64,000 nucleotides of DNA, from the NCBI GenBank assembly GCA_002749535.1, contig MZZL01000404.1, forward strand, positions 405,065 to 469,064. The letters run 5' to 3'. Under the pieces are notes generated by a model. The model ran no database searches, had not been told where the DNA came from, and saw nothing but the letters and a program-made list of their open reading frames with translations. A program made the translations under genes and the position numbers. How positions within the stretch are numbered: position 1 is the first letter of the stretch; each line of letters begins with the position of its first letter. Below, in pieces: positions 33,855 to 47,103 of this stretch. The DNA is from Apophysomyces variabilis (taxonomy: Eukaryota > Mucoromycota > Mucoromycetes > Mucorales > Mucoraceae).

Positions 33855-35484
33855 ATGTCGACGCCCATTGTTGAACTTGCTCGCGCCTCCCGTCTTGCCT
33901 CCGTTAGCTTGCAGTCTGTCACGAATGAACAGAAGAATGAAGCTTTACTTCGCATTAAGCAAGTCCTTGCGGAACGACGCGAAGAGATCTTTGAAGCTAA
34001 TGAGAAAGACAAGAAGGTATAGAAGCATTGAACATGTCACGGAGAATACCGTTTTACGAATGGCCTTGTTTGTTTTTATTCATGAAGGCAGCTGAAGAGC
34101 AAGTCAAAGCTGGAAAGCTGTCTGGCTCCTTGTTCAAACGTCTGGATATCTGCCAAGGAGACAAATTCGATACCATTCTGTCCGGTGTGAGCGACATCAG
34201 CGAGTTACCCGATCCAACCAAGAAAGTCACCTTGGCTACCAAGCTGGACCATGATCTTGAACTTTACCGCGTATCAGTTCCAGTGGGTGTCTTGCTTACC
34301 ATCTTTGAAGCAAGACCAGAAGTAGTGGTTAACATTTCCTCCTTGGCTATTAAATCTGGTAATGCGGTGATCCTGAAGGGAGGAAAGGAAGCCACACATA
34401 CCAATGCTGTGTTGGCCAAGGTCATCCAGGATGCTCTTTCTACCACTCAAATTCCCAAGGAAGCCGTGCAGATTGTGGAAACAAGAGAAGATATCAATGC
34501 TTTGTTGGATCTGGATCGCTATATCGACATGGTCGTTCCACGCGGCAGCAACAGCCTGGTGAAATATATTCAAAACAATACCAGGTAACCCATTGGGTTT
34601 TTTCCTTCTTTTCTTTTTGGCGCTAACCGTATATGTTTTAGAATTCCGGTGCTCGGTCATGCCGATGGCATCTGCTCAGTCTATATCGATAAGGAAGCCG
34701 ATATATCCAAGGCGACCAAAATTGCTGTCGATGCAAAGGTAAATTCAGGGCAATGGAGAATCGAGGAAACAGGCCGGAAAAGACTCACTTGTTTCTGTAT
34801 AAAGACCAATTATCCCGCTGCTTGTAACGCTGCAGAGACCTTGCTGGTCCATGAATCTTTGCTAGCGAATGGAGCGTTTGCTACTGTTGCAGTGGGTCTC
34901 TTGCAAGCTGATGTCAAGCTGAAGTGTGATGAAGCATCCATCACGGCACTCAAGGGCGCTGTCTCGGATAAGTTCCAGGACAAGATCACAGCGGCAGTGC
35001 CAGAGGATTACGACACAGAATTCTTGGACCACATCATCGCTGTCAAGGTCGTGAAGGACGTCCATGCGGCCATCGAGCACATTAACGAGCACGGTTCAAA
35101 ACACACGGATGCCATTGTCACAGAAAACAAGACAACTGCCGATCTTTTCATGACAAGAGTGGATGCTGCTGGATGTTACTGGAACGCAAGCACACGATTT
35201 GCAGACGGTTTCCGATATGGTTTCGGTGCTGAAGTGGGAGTAAGTTCATTAGTGGCTTCATCCACCAGTAAAAGAAAAAGCTTAAATATGGAACATGTAT
35301 TTATTTCATTATGATCGGTTAGGTATCCACCAACAAAACGCATGCCCGTGGCCCCGTTGGTCTGGAAGGATTGGTCATTTACAAATACAGAGTGTATGGT
35401 CATGGCAACGTCGTGGGTGAATATGGTTCTGGCAAGAAACAATACTTGCATCAGCCTATTGCTTCTGATAAATTTACTTTGTAA
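33855..35484 (+). CDS. PRO2: Gamma-glutamyl phosphate reductase (proline biosynthesis)
   Basis: Reduces gamma-glutamyl phosphate to glutamate-5-semialdehyde with NADPH, the second step of proline synthesis, in the cytosol. Start at the ATG 33855 (MSTPIVELARASRLAS). Five exons; introns near 34016-34087, 34587-34641, 34739-34801 and 35239-35322. The family blocks are all present: VPVGVLLTIFEARPEV, the GNAVILKGGKEATHTN loop, the IDMVVPRGSNSLVKYI substrate region, the catalytic Cys in TNYPAACNAAETLLVH, and the C-terminal ARGPVGLEGLVIYKYRVYGH. Length fits the monofunctional fungal enzyme, not the fused animal P5CS. The TAA at 35482-35484 lies only 107 bp from the stop of the convergent chitin synthase gene. 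Confidence 0.95.
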
Positions 35485-35591
35485 AAAGAATAACAAATTG
35501 CTTGCGGAATAATAAACATTGAAAAGCTTTTTTTTTTCTGGAGGTCTTCTTTTTTCTTTTTGGTTTTGCTCGGAAAGAGGGATTGTTCTTT

Positions 35592-38500
35592 TTAATCGTA
35601 GCGTTGAAGTGGAGAAGGAGTGTGAGGTGGCATGCCGCCGTAAAAAGATGGGTGAGTACTTGGACCAAGAGAGTGATGCGATGGGGCGATATAGGACTGA
35701 TTGCTTGGCGGGATATATGATTGACGAGTCGAGATCACTGGGCGACTCTTGTAGCTTCCGTAGCTGTGATAACTGCCGCGACTGTAGCCTGAGACGTGGG
35801 ATACGTTTTCTTGAAAGTCATCCAGATAGAGGCCCTCTTCATACTTTTCCCAGGTCATGGTAGGGATGGTGCTCGGATCGAATTTGCCTTCGTCTGCGGC
35901 AACCAGCTTCTTCTGACCTTTTTCTCCCAAGACGACACGCGTATTACCCCACGAGAAATCATCAAAGTGCCAGTAGGCATAAAGCGGAATATAAAACGAA
36001 AAGACAGGGATGGCAAAGATAGATACAATCATCCAGATGATGTGCTCCCATTTCCGGTGAACAATAAATATAATTGCCTGAAGACCATAGACACCTGCAA
36101 TGGTAATGATGGACATGATAGGTACACGGCTCGTGGAAGTGGCAAGCGAATAGATCAAATAGACCAGATAACCAACGATAGCCGGCTGGACCAACGTGCT
36201 GACAAGATCCAGCATCACAACAAATCGCATCGAAAAACAGCAGAAACCACACAATTGCGGGAGGAAAACAAGCTCTCCCAGATTATGAATAGTCGAGTTG
36301 ATCCACCGACGTCGTTGAGATAATAGCACACTCCATTGGTCGGGTGCATTTGTAGCACACTTGGCATCCGGGATGAATTTGGTCTTGTGTGTCGGGAAAT
36401 GCTTCAAAATGAGCGTGGTGAGGTAACGATCTTCGCCAAGGTGTAACAGATTCTTCTTGTGTAATGTGTCCACTTTGTTCACCTCATAGTCTGCGATCAC
36501 TTGGTTAGCTACGAGCAGAGGCTGGTTCTTGGATGGCGATCGGACGCGATACATGGAGAAACAGCCAGGTAAACAAGTGACAGAGCCAAAGAGCGATTCA
36601 AACGCTTTGATCATGTAATGGGAAATAAAATACTCGTACACCTGAATCATCGTCACCCACGTATCCTTCTCATTGGAAAGCATGGTCTCGCCGCACAAGC
36701 CAATGATCTTACTATCATGTACGAAGGAAGAGACCATCCTATTGAGACCGTCGGGCATCACTTCTGTATCTGCGTCTACCATCAAGACAAACTCGTAGAA
36801 ACTCGGGTTCACACCGATCACATTCTTGATCTGATGATACATTTCCAGCTCCATGGGTGTCATCGGTGAATTAAAGTGAACTTTGTTCAGGAAACGCATC
36901 AAGATCAATTGTGAGTCTCGTTTACCACGGTTGCCAGGTTTCTGTCGCTCGCTTGGTTTACCCACTTTGACAACCACAATGTACGGCACAACATGACCCT
37001 GGCATTCATAAAGACCACTGTATACTTTGGCCATATTGTGCTGTTTCTGACCCTCGCCGATAGATAAAAAGGACAAAGCTTCAGGATCCACATTAGGGTC
37101 TACGCCCAAGACATCCAATACAATTCGAGGCGTGGGTCGATCATTGCCACCACCGATAATCATACCATCGCAAATGATAAAGAGCAGTTTTCGTTTGTCA
37201 TCGTATTTCAGTGTGGCCACGGAATCGATGGTCTTCTTCAATGATTCCTCACCTTCGGTGTAACATGGTATTTGACAGATGACAAACTTGTCATAGTTCT
37301 CGGGATCCCGGTGAGTGCTAAATTGGAGGGCAGCCAAGAATTTGAACAGAATGACCATACAAAGGAAGACAGTAACAATCATCAAGAGATACTCTGAGAA
37401 GATACATTGAGGCGAATTTCGCTGATCTACCGTGCCGACAAAGAACAGGTTTCTCAAACAGACCTCCTGCCAATGTCGCATTTCAGCGTTTAATGGTAGC
37501 GCGTTCCAATAAGGTGTGATATCCGTACCCGCTTTTTCGCGGAAAAGCTGAACTATGCTGTCGAGCATAAAATCGGTATTGATGTTCCCTGGAACCTGCT
37601 GACCTTCAGGTGCTGTAGCGTGGCGACCGCCCATAAGATAGAATGTCAAATCGTACACGTTGTTATTAAGAACTGCCCAGTTACGTGGTACGCGCATGCC
37701 ACCTACGTCCACCTGGGACGTTGCTTGCCGCTGGATATCATGCCGATCAAATCCCATTGTACCGAGCTTGTAGTTCTTGCGCAAATACACGAGTTTCTCG
37801 TAATACCAATCTGGACGGTAGTCGCCGCTCGATACACGGAAATCATGGTATCTTGCGTTAGGATCCGTAAGATTGACATGGAAATCCAAAGAAACATATT
37901 CAGACACTTGACCAGTCGTGCCTTGGCATAAGGCAGACACTTGAATGGGAAAGAGATCGCTTGCATCGGTTCCTGCGTACGAAAGAATCGCACTTTGAGG
38001 AATCACTAGGCTGGCCCAGTGGTGGGGAGCAAATTTTGTGAGATCAAATACTTCACCGCGAATAGCAACATAGGCATTATTGGCATCACTATGAGCTTGC
38101 AATTCAGAGGGAGAGAATACGTCTTGATGTGGACAAATCAAACGACCGAAAAAGACAAGGAACCAAATAATAAAGCCAGACATTAGAAAGATGATCATAC
38201 ACAGGGTCAGTTTCTCGCGCCACGCAAGTCGTATATCAGCACGTTTCATTCGACCACACCACAGCAGAAACTTGGAGGGGATCCACCACGTCATAAGCCA
38301 TACAAAGGCTACCCATTGTTTGCGAACTTTGGTAGGCTTTTGGTCCTCCTCTGCTTCCTCCTGGGGAAGTGTTTTCTCTGAATGATACGCCGGCATTTGC
38401 TTCAACTCAAATAATGCAGATGCATTGGATCGATACCCCTCGGAGCCTGCTTGCGAATCATTTTCGTTGTAGCTATAATACATCGGATCGTTCTGGTAGT

Positions 38501-41126
38501 CTGTATCTGTATAGAACGATCGCTGATCGTCAGTGTAGGTTGTACTCATTGCCCTACTAGCACGAGGACCACGTGGCATAGGCAAGCCCGCCGCCGCTGC
38601 ATTAGCCATAGCCGCTGCTCGTCGATCTCCAGTAGAATATTCTGATGCAGTCGCTGTTAACAGATCGGCACCAGAGCCATATGAAGCATTCGATAACCCA
38701 TCAGCGCTCTGTTCATGCATGATGGCCCCACCGGAAATATCGGTCGTTGCCCGTCGTTCCTCCTTTTGCCGCCTTTGTTCTTCTTTTTCCATTGTACGTA
38801 AACGGTCTTCTAATTGGCACCAAGCTGCTTCGTTCAAAAATATCTATATGTAGGATGTCAGACCGCATTGTCTTACCTTTTTCGCTCATTCCTTACCCTA
38901 CTGTTGCCAATGGCTGCTTGGGACAACGTCCATTCAAACACCCGCACAGTGGCGTCACACTGTGCTCTTGGAAGTTGATCTGTAGTTATACCAATTGTTT
39001 GCAGTATATGAACATATCGCGCAACAAATTCCGCATGGTCAAATGAAATGGTGTAAACTGTGCGAAGCCGTTCTACAGCCGCTGTCAAGTTAAATCTTCG
39101 CACTTGCCCTCTCACGCTCTTGGTGTCAAACGTGTTCGGCGCGCCTGTATCGTTCGGTCTCAGACAGAACACGAACCATGGGATAGTTTCCTCTAGCGTA
39201 ACCATAAGGTCTGCTAACGACGATTGCAGTTGTGATAATGCGGTTGTGACCTTCGTTTGATTCACTTTTTCAGGAGTTTGTTCCTCTTCGTTCGAACCGT
39301 TTCGTTTTCTGGACTTTGAGCGGCGCATGGAAGGTGCCCTTGCAGGTTTATTCATCTGCTGCGCAGTCATGATAGCATCCGCCTGTTTAGGATGGGTTTC
39401 TGTTTGAACGTTGTTATCCGCGAACAGGCCCACTACAAATGCATTATAAGACTGGGGTATGTCCGCTGCTCCTCGGAAAAGTGACACAAAATCTGCGCTC
39501 AACGCATCTTTGTTACTTTCCAAGAAACCGTTCGGATCGTAAGTAACCTCGCCTGCGAAATGCTGTATAGCAAAAAGACGAGATCCCGTATCAGCCAACT
39601 TTAGACCAAATGAGGCATGACCAGCGTTGAACTTCGTGAAACATTCCAACATATTCGCATCTGTTCCTTTGTTTGCCGACTTTTTGCCGCTACTAAAGCT
39701 ATTCATGATATCGAGGAGACCACATTTTGGTCGCTCAAATAATTCGAGACACGCTGAATTGCTGGTATAGGGCACATCGGCGACACGAAGGCCATCCAAC
39801 CGATAGTCTTCAGGATCCGTTTCGAATATCTGTTGCTGAACGTAATTTTGCACTCGTTCGCATGCAAAATTTACGCAAAAGTTGTCAAAGGACGCCTGCG
39901 TGTTGTATATATGCGGCCCAGGCATGTCCAGGATGGAGATCACATTATGGACATTGTCGCTGCATGTTTTCTTATTAATCTGTTCGATAATCCATGTAAA
40001 TAGCAGTGAATACAGTGTGATAATCAAATCGTTTCGTTGTTCAGAGGCCTGTTTTGCATTTAGAATCAGAGTCGTCACATCTTTCTTTATCATCTGCGTT
40101 TTATAGGTCAATACGTTCTCAAGTGCGCGCGGATCCACTCCGAGACTGTCCGCAATAAATTCGAGGAGCTCGACATTCTTTACATAAGCAGCCTCCTGTA
40201 AAGTTGTATCATCCACGAACTGTATTTGATTCAAGTGTAAGAGACAAGCAAGTAATTGCATGATGCGAGCTTGAATCCGTTTGCTAAACCCTAGTAAGCG
40301 CAGTGAAGCCTTCAAGGCTTCATACTGTTCCTTCGGCTCCAAGGTTGCGGATGGGGTTTGGTTTGAGGAAGTATAGTTGGGAAGCTCGCCAAATCTCAAC
40401 ACCGATTTTTCTTCGGGAGATGCCCCAGCCAGCAGATAAGAAAATACATGGAAACTCTGTTCGCCGCGAGGTCGGATAACTCTTTGTTTTTCAAACAGGT
40501 AGTTGAGCGTCTTCGCACCCACCATACGACCACGTTCGTTAAATTGGATTTCTACATATTTTCCGAAACGAGAAGCATTCGGATTGGATACTGTTTTCGC
40601 GTTTCCGAAAGCTTCGAGAATAGTTTGGGCATGGATCACTTGGTTCTGAAGTTTCGATTCTTTTTTGTGGGTACTAAGTGTAACTAGATGCTGAAGGATG
40701 GATGCGCATGTATATGTTTTGCCGCTGTTTGTTTCGCCCCTGGAAACCAGAAAAACAAAGTAACAAAAATTAATCAGGTACTAAAAAGGACAGACATTTA
40801 TCTTACGAAAGAATCATTGACTGATCAATTCCAGTACGTCTCATATGTAAATACGTTTGATTTGTCAACTGATATATATGAGGCGCCAAGCGACGGGTGG
40901 ATGAGGATGTATCTTTGTACTCGGCTACATAGTCTAGGGAAGTGTGTGTCGGAATGTGTGGTTTGAAAGGATTAACGGCAACTAAGCATGTGTCATTGAT
41001 GCGAGTGTAAATAATGTCGTTTTCAAAACGGGATCTAAGAGTCGCTACAATGGCGCCTTCGTCGATGTCCTGAAGCTCGGTAAGATCAGCCAGGTTTTCT
41101 GATTTGGTATGCTTTGATTTCCCCAT
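35592..41126 (-). CDS. Chitin synthase with N-terminal myosin motor (class V/VII)
   Basis: A plasma-membrane enzyme polymerising GlcNAc from UDP-GlcNAc at growing hyphal tips; the motor domain aids delivery or tethering of the vesicles (family knowledge). Three exons. The start at 41126 (MGKSKHTKSENL) is followed by a myosin head. An intron near 40803-40745 completes the P-loop as GETNSGKT, instead of the usual GESGAGKT. The intron near 38890-38840 is best read as giving GNSRIFLNEAAWCQLEDRLR, matching the KVFLSEAAW converter region. C-terminal part: a cytochrome-b5-like domain near HPHQDVF..VFDLTKF, several membrane segments, and the GT2 core with DADTE, EDRYLTT and QRRRW. The tail is Ser/Tyr/Pro-rich and shows no obvious DEK-type domain. 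About 1,750 residues. Confidence 0.92.
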
Positions 41127-41994
41127 GGTGGAATTTATAACGAAAGGTGTCCTCCTCTCTCGCGCTCGGTATCAACACTTTTTAGTTTCCCTCTTCCTTG
41201 CCAGCCGTGAGGGGATACGCGCGGGAACGAGGAACAAGGGAGGAGAAAGAAAAGAGCGGAACTGGACATGCAATAATATCCGCAAAAAAAAATTGTGATC
41301 GCGAGAGAAGGTTTTGTGTGATCTTGCACAAACGTCTTCTGTCTCTAGCTGATAGGACAATTTAATAAAGGGATAAAGTAATTGCCAGTTTGTTTATCTT
41401 TATATGGTGCATGCTAAAACTATGGTGCTTCAGGAACCTTCCTTCGACGCGAAAGAAAAATAATAACAAAAGCCTTTCGATCTTTTGTATTAGACTGCAA
41501 TCATCTGTCTTCCACATCTCTTCCTCCGAACCCATTTGTGTCACTTACCCTTTTTGCAGGACGATCCTAACTTTGACCGAAACTTGTATTGCTGAGTGAT
41601 AAATACAGTTGGATTCTATTATGGTCTCTATTTTGATCCATAAATCAACGCAAAAAAGAATCAACAAATACCTACCAACTATTTATTTTCTAATGTTGGG
41701 ATGAGTTTAATATATTGCATAGCAACGGAACGGCTGCGATACGCGTCATTAGATAATTCAGGATTTGGATGCCCGACTGTCGGATTTCGCCCGCAGGTTT
41801 CATTGCAATTGCAATTATATTAGTTTTATTTATTACAGTTTGATGTGCCCTGCGAATGAGTTTAAGTCGTACAATCAAGCGTAGATGTGGCAAACTGACT
41901 CGTGATTTGCTGGAGCCCGACTCAATCGTTTTTTAATCTTGCCCATTGACATAGACCAACTCTTTCCCTTCCTTTCCTTTTTATTTTCGACTCA
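41127..41994. other. Divergent intergenic region, chitin synthase / Gln-rich gene
   Basis: About 870 bases between two divergent starts, likely holding both promoters. A TATA-like and pyrimidine-rich stretch precedes the plus-strand ATG at 41995 (CTTTCCCTTCCTTTCC). Short open frames here are not supported by any domain. Confidence 0.45.
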
Positions 41995-44222
41995 ATGGGC
42001 CTTCTGAAGCTAGGCAGTCTTTATAACAAGAAGAAAAGCAAGGAAAAGCAACAGAATGCTCCCTCTACTCCTCCTCCCGTTCCTGTCCCCACATCACCGC
42101 CTCTGAAACTAGAACCACTCACACTAGATCTCAACTTCGAACTTAATCAACCACAGGCTAATAAACAACCCGTTGTCACCACGCAAACAGCGCCAAAGTC
42201 GGCACCAGCAACACGTCCATTGGAATCCGGAAGCCTCTTTGATGATATTTTCTCAGAGCTAAAAGCAAAACCTTCGGAGACTCAAGGTAAGGAGAGAAAA
42301 AAAAAAGAGGTGATAAGGAACTAATGGCTAGTCTTACAAACAACGTGCTAGACGAGTTCCATTCCGATTTATCATTGGCCGTTGCCCTGTCACAACAGTT
42401 GCAACTAGATGCACCTGCCACGACCAGAGTAACCAATGCAACATCAGCGCAGAAACCAACACACAACCAGCCCACCCCCAAATCCGACTTCTTAATTAAC
42501 GATGACAGTATCTACAGCAGCTACCTGCGAAACTTACGTTCGCTGGAGCAAGACAACGACAGTGGACCTGCGCAGAATACCATCACGACTAGCAGTCCTA
42601 GTACTACCATTACTGCCACTTCTTCCTTCGGAACATCCATGTTCGCCGCACTGATGCAGCAGCAACAAGCAACTTCCGCAACATCGAGCCTGTTTGCTTC
42701 GACAACCCCGACCAAGACAAACCCAACGCCCGCAAAACCCACACATGCAGTAACTACTCCCGTCGTACTCGATTCTGATGTATCTGATTCAGACGACGTT
42801 AATGATTCAGACTCTGGAGAAGAAGAAGAAGCCAATCCGCAGGGGGTACGTATGACGAAAGGTGCACGTCCAATTATGGAGCGTCGTACTCAGGATCACC
42901 GATTAATGGTGAAACGAAAAGTGGATAGCTGGGTCAATCGCGTCGATCCTGAAGCCAACATGGTGGAGTCGAACGATTCCATGATCGCGCGGATGAAAGA
43001 TAGGCATCGTCAGCAGGTAAAAATGGCGGTTGTGCGACAACAACAGCAGCAACAGCAACAAACCATGGGCATGATGCCGTACCCAATTTCACCGGGGTTT
43101 GGGCTAGGTCCTGTACCACCGCACCCAGCCATGATCAATCCTGCTGCTAGTCCGCCCCATCTGTACGCCGCCCCCCAAACGCTGCCGCCGGAATTTGTCG
43201 ATCCCAGTAGTACACCACTAGTGTATCCATTGCCAAATGAAGCCCCTGCCCCTGCCAAGCCATCTGTATCTCGTAGTTCGTTACCAACCTCAGCAGGCAT
43301 GTCGGTTGAGAGCGATACGCGAAGCACAACAAGTACCACGACGCCACCCAGCTCTTCGTCTACGTCCTCCTCTACCTCTCATAAAGAAGTAGACTCTGAA
43401 GAAATGGAAGGAAAAGCCGAAGAGGACGAGAGCCATATCGATGCAGATGACGAGACAAGCGACGATAATGCAAGCCGCGGCACGAAGCGATCCATTACGA
43501 GAAAACGGTCCAAGGCCAAACCAAAATCAAGACATGAAAAAGTACATAGAGAAGTGAAGGAGGAGGAAACGGAAGATGACGCTAGCCAGCCAACAGTACC
43601 AACAACGACGCATGGTGAGCAAGTGCCTAAAAAGGGAATGCGCCATTCTCGATCGACTCCAAACCTAAAGAAGAAAAAGTCATCTAAGAAGGGAAGCAGC
43701 AACACGAGTGCGGCGAATAGCAGACGCAACAGTCAGGACGATCTTGTGATACCCCAGCGAAGCACATCCACCTCGTCTAGTCCCGCTACCATGTCCCGTA
43801 TGAAGCATATGAAAAGCGAACCAGACATGCAACAACGACGTTATCCGCAACCTAGCTTACAGCAACAACAACTGCAGTACGAATGGAACCGAATGCAGGC
43901 CTATCAACGTGAGCAACAACTGAAACACCAATACGCGCAACAATTTCAGTCAGGTTCTTCGTCCTCGTTACCGTCACCGCCTGTCCATCATCATCCTTAC
44001 TACACACCACAAGCCATGGCAACGGGACCAACACCCCATAGTGATCCACACAGCTATCATCGCGCGTATCGCCAGGATCCTCGTGCTTCAGCCATGATGT
44101 ATCCGTTCCCGTCCATAAGCCAAAGCGCGTCGACGCCAACCAACAATTATCCTCCTCATCCTTCTTACTATCCTGTACCACAACATACTTCATACCATTA
44201 TACACATCCATCTATGCGTTAA
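41995..44222 (+). CDS. Ser/Gln/Pro-rich disordered protein, unknown function
   Basis: About 740 residues over two open stretches. The first (from the ATG 41995, MGLLKLGSLYNKKKSKEK) runs to about 42290. The second runs from about 42312 to the TAA at 44220-44222. The second frame lies one base away, and the switch falls on a run of ten As at 42297-42306. Either a very short or unusual intron lies here, or the homopolymer length is wrong by one base; I favour the latter. The only region with real sequence complexity is RRTQDHRLMVKRKVDSWVNR and the following charged helix. Poly-Gln tracts, Ser/Thr runs and acidic clusters make up the rest. No enzyme motif. I know no family name; a signalling or cortical scaffold is possible but unsupported. 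Confidence 0.65.
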
Positions 44223-44780
44223 CTTTTTTTTTATTTTAGCTTGTTATTAAATTATTCATCCTCGTTCATCCCCTTTTGTCAATGGCAACAAATCTCATAT
44301 AAAGACACCGTTAGACCAAGAAAACGTCCATAAAGGGAGAATCAAACCATCCAAAACGAAAGAGAAGGCAATATAAAGCGTGGTAGATGTCGTTGGCTAC
44401 ACAAGGGATAAAGAGAAATAGAGATAGTTCTTATACGACTGCCCATATTTGCGGCAACCAGTTTATATTATTAAGAGAAACAACGCATTGTTTGAATGAA
44501 TATGGATATGTCGGTCAAGTCAAATTGCCATACACTCTGGGTCGAATGGAATCGATAAGATTGTTCCAAAGACGTAACTCGTACAACGCTCTATGTAAGT
44601 CAAGTAGCTGTTCCATGTAGCATGCATGGCGTTGTTTCTGGATAAAGTGGGTTTCTTTTGTCGCGTGCACTCCTTACAAAGTAAGCTATACGTTTTCCGC
44701 ACGTGTGATTCTCCAAAGTTTAGGTTCAAAGTCATTCAATTAGATTGTTCTTTCTTTCCAACTGGAATTTTTTTTTCGCG

Positions 44781-47031
44781 CTAATATCTTCTTTTAAATT
44801 GTATATACAGCTTCTCAGCAGTTAGAACGCCGAGTGTGTTTGTTAGAAGACATTCCTTGTGCATAGAATCTTCGGGAAGTGTCCATGTGTATTTTCTCAC
44901 TGCGTTTAAAATAGGTTACTTTGCCCTTGTCTTCATTCCAGCGTGCCCCAACCTGCACTCCTCAGACTTACATAGCATGGGAATCAGAACTCTTTGCTCT
45001 GCCAAGCTAAAGTTCATCCCGATACATTGTCTGCCACCGCTTCCAAACGGTATCCAGCTGTTTCCATTTCCTGACCGTTTATTCTCTTCTACTCCAGAGG
45101 CGAATCGATCAGGATTAAATCTTTCCGGATCTTCCCATAAGTCAGGGCTACGGTGAAAGTTGTACATATCAACAATGACAAGTGAACCTTTCGGAATGAA
45201 GGTTCCGCCTAAATCCTCATCTCTGGTAGCAATGCGAGTAGTTGTAATGGATGCGGGCGTATACACACGTAATGTCTAAACAGAGATTGTTTGACATATA
45301 ACATATATATGCAATCGCCCTGACCAGTAGCCTTACCTCTTTGATCACCATTTCAATGTATTCTAGTCGTCTTGTTTCTTCTACTGTGGGCAGTATATCC
45401 ACAGCGTCATTGCCTAAGATTTCCAATGCTTCTTTTCTAGCTTTCTCTTGAACATCCTTATCCTCATGTTTAGCAAAGTTTCTTTTTGGTCAAAACTTTT
45501 TTACTTTCGTTACCTGATGAACCGCCATATGATAGATAGCAAAAGCGAGAGCAGTAGCAGTCGTTTCATGGCCTAGTAGTTAAAACAGCCGTAAGCAAAA
45601 TGTTGTCCATAGAATTTCCAGAGCACAAGGGCAAAAGGCAGTTACCGGCAACAATGAAGGCGCATAAATTGCTCTAAAAAAAGGAAAAAGGAAGAGATTA
45701 AATAAAGATCCCTCTTGCTGCTGTTGCCCGCTACACTGATTAAGTTCGTTTTTATCATCTTTACTTTCAATTCTTCATCTGTGAGGACGCCGTCACCGTG
45801 CTGTTCACCTTCTATTAACAGAGTAAGAAGATCCTTCTCATTTTCTTTTAAACTGCTATTTGTTCGTCCTTGTTCAATGGTCTGGCGTTTGCGGAGGATC
45901 ATGTCGTCAAGCATTTCCGAGAACCGTGTAAGATCGCGATGGATCTTTTGTCTTTTGGGAAAGAGCCATAAGAATTTTTGATCCAAGATAGGGAAAAAGT
46001 TGAACATTGCGTCAGTATGACCTCGCATCACACTGTGATAGAGAGCCACCCATTCGTTGTTTGGATTTTCAATAGCATTAAATTCAAAATCTATAGAAAA
46101 AGAAAAAACCATGAATGAACCAATTTGGTATGAATCTGTTTTCAGAAGGGTGACGGGTAATAATGGAAAATACCTTACCAAATCCTGCTTTGCCAAGCGA
46201 ATCAAGGGCAAAACATGCCATCAAGTCCATGATGTTCACGACAAGGTCTGTTCGATCCATTTCCTTGATCAGTTTTTGTGCTAAAACGCCAAAAACATGA
46301 ACAGGCATAGACCGGCGGAAAGCTGGGTTTGTGATCTATTTAACATATTGGCGTCTAGTATTGAGCGCAGAACCATATCATTCTTTTACCTTGCGCTGCT
46401 TTTTCCAATGAGCACCATTAAGGAAAAAGAGGTTAGGACCACGGACAAAACGAACGCCCAGCGTGCCTTCTCTACCGCTAACTACATCCACTTTAGGAAA
46501 GGCATCTAAAGCAATGATGGACAAGGAAAATGAAAGGGTGGATAGAGTGATCAGGCAACTCTCTCTCTCTCTTTCTCCACTTACCCACGCGCAAAAGCAA
46601 TTGCGTAATAGCTTGTGGGTTTGTCAGGCAGACAGTCCAACCAAAAGGGGCCGGACGCTTTTTTTTTTCATCATGATTTTACTGTTTTATAAATCCGTTT
46701 CAGGCTAAATTTATTTTTCTTTGCTTACCAGATAGATCCCGTTACTACCCTTCTTTTCAAGGAGAGGTAAAATAAGCTTTTCCGAAAACAAAGGATTCGG
46801 CACTTTTTGCAAGAGAGCCTTCATATAGGAAAAATAACCAATACGAGGGATATGGCGTAATGATCTTGGAGGAAGTGTAATACGATCGTACAAAAGGTAA
46901 AACAAGGTTAAAGCCGCGGCTGAAGCAAGCATCGTTCGTGAAGGCTTTTTTGCGTTGCCTAAATGTGGTTCCACATATTTAATGTACACGTCTTGGATTC
47001 TGCTGAATGACAATGAATAATAGGATGCCAT
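44781..47031 (-). CDS. Cytochrome P450 monooxygenase
   Basis: A membrane-anchored haem-thiolate monooxygenase of the endoplasmic reticulum; substrate unknown. The start at 47031 (MASYYSLSFSRIQDVYIKYV) is followed by one membrane anchor (MLASAAALTLFYLLYD). An in-frame ATG 24 codons upstream (47103) would add a Lys-rich extension and is less likely. At least seven introns. Landmarks in order: FGWTVCLTNPQAITQLLLRV, then WKKQRK (helix C), the I-helix GHETTATALAFAIYH, the ExxR motif as KETLR rebuilt across an intron near 45345-45280, PERFNPDRF, and the haem loop FGSGGRQCIGM. The last intron (about 44965-44883) leads to a TAG at 44781. All catalytic hallmarks are present, so it should be active. 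The CYP family cannot be named from sequence alone. Confidence 0.88.
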
Positions 47032-47103
47032 TTTTTTGGTGTTTGCCTCCTTCCTTTTCATCTTTCTTTTTGTGCTTCCAGATTGAAAAGTACTTATAGG
47101 CAC

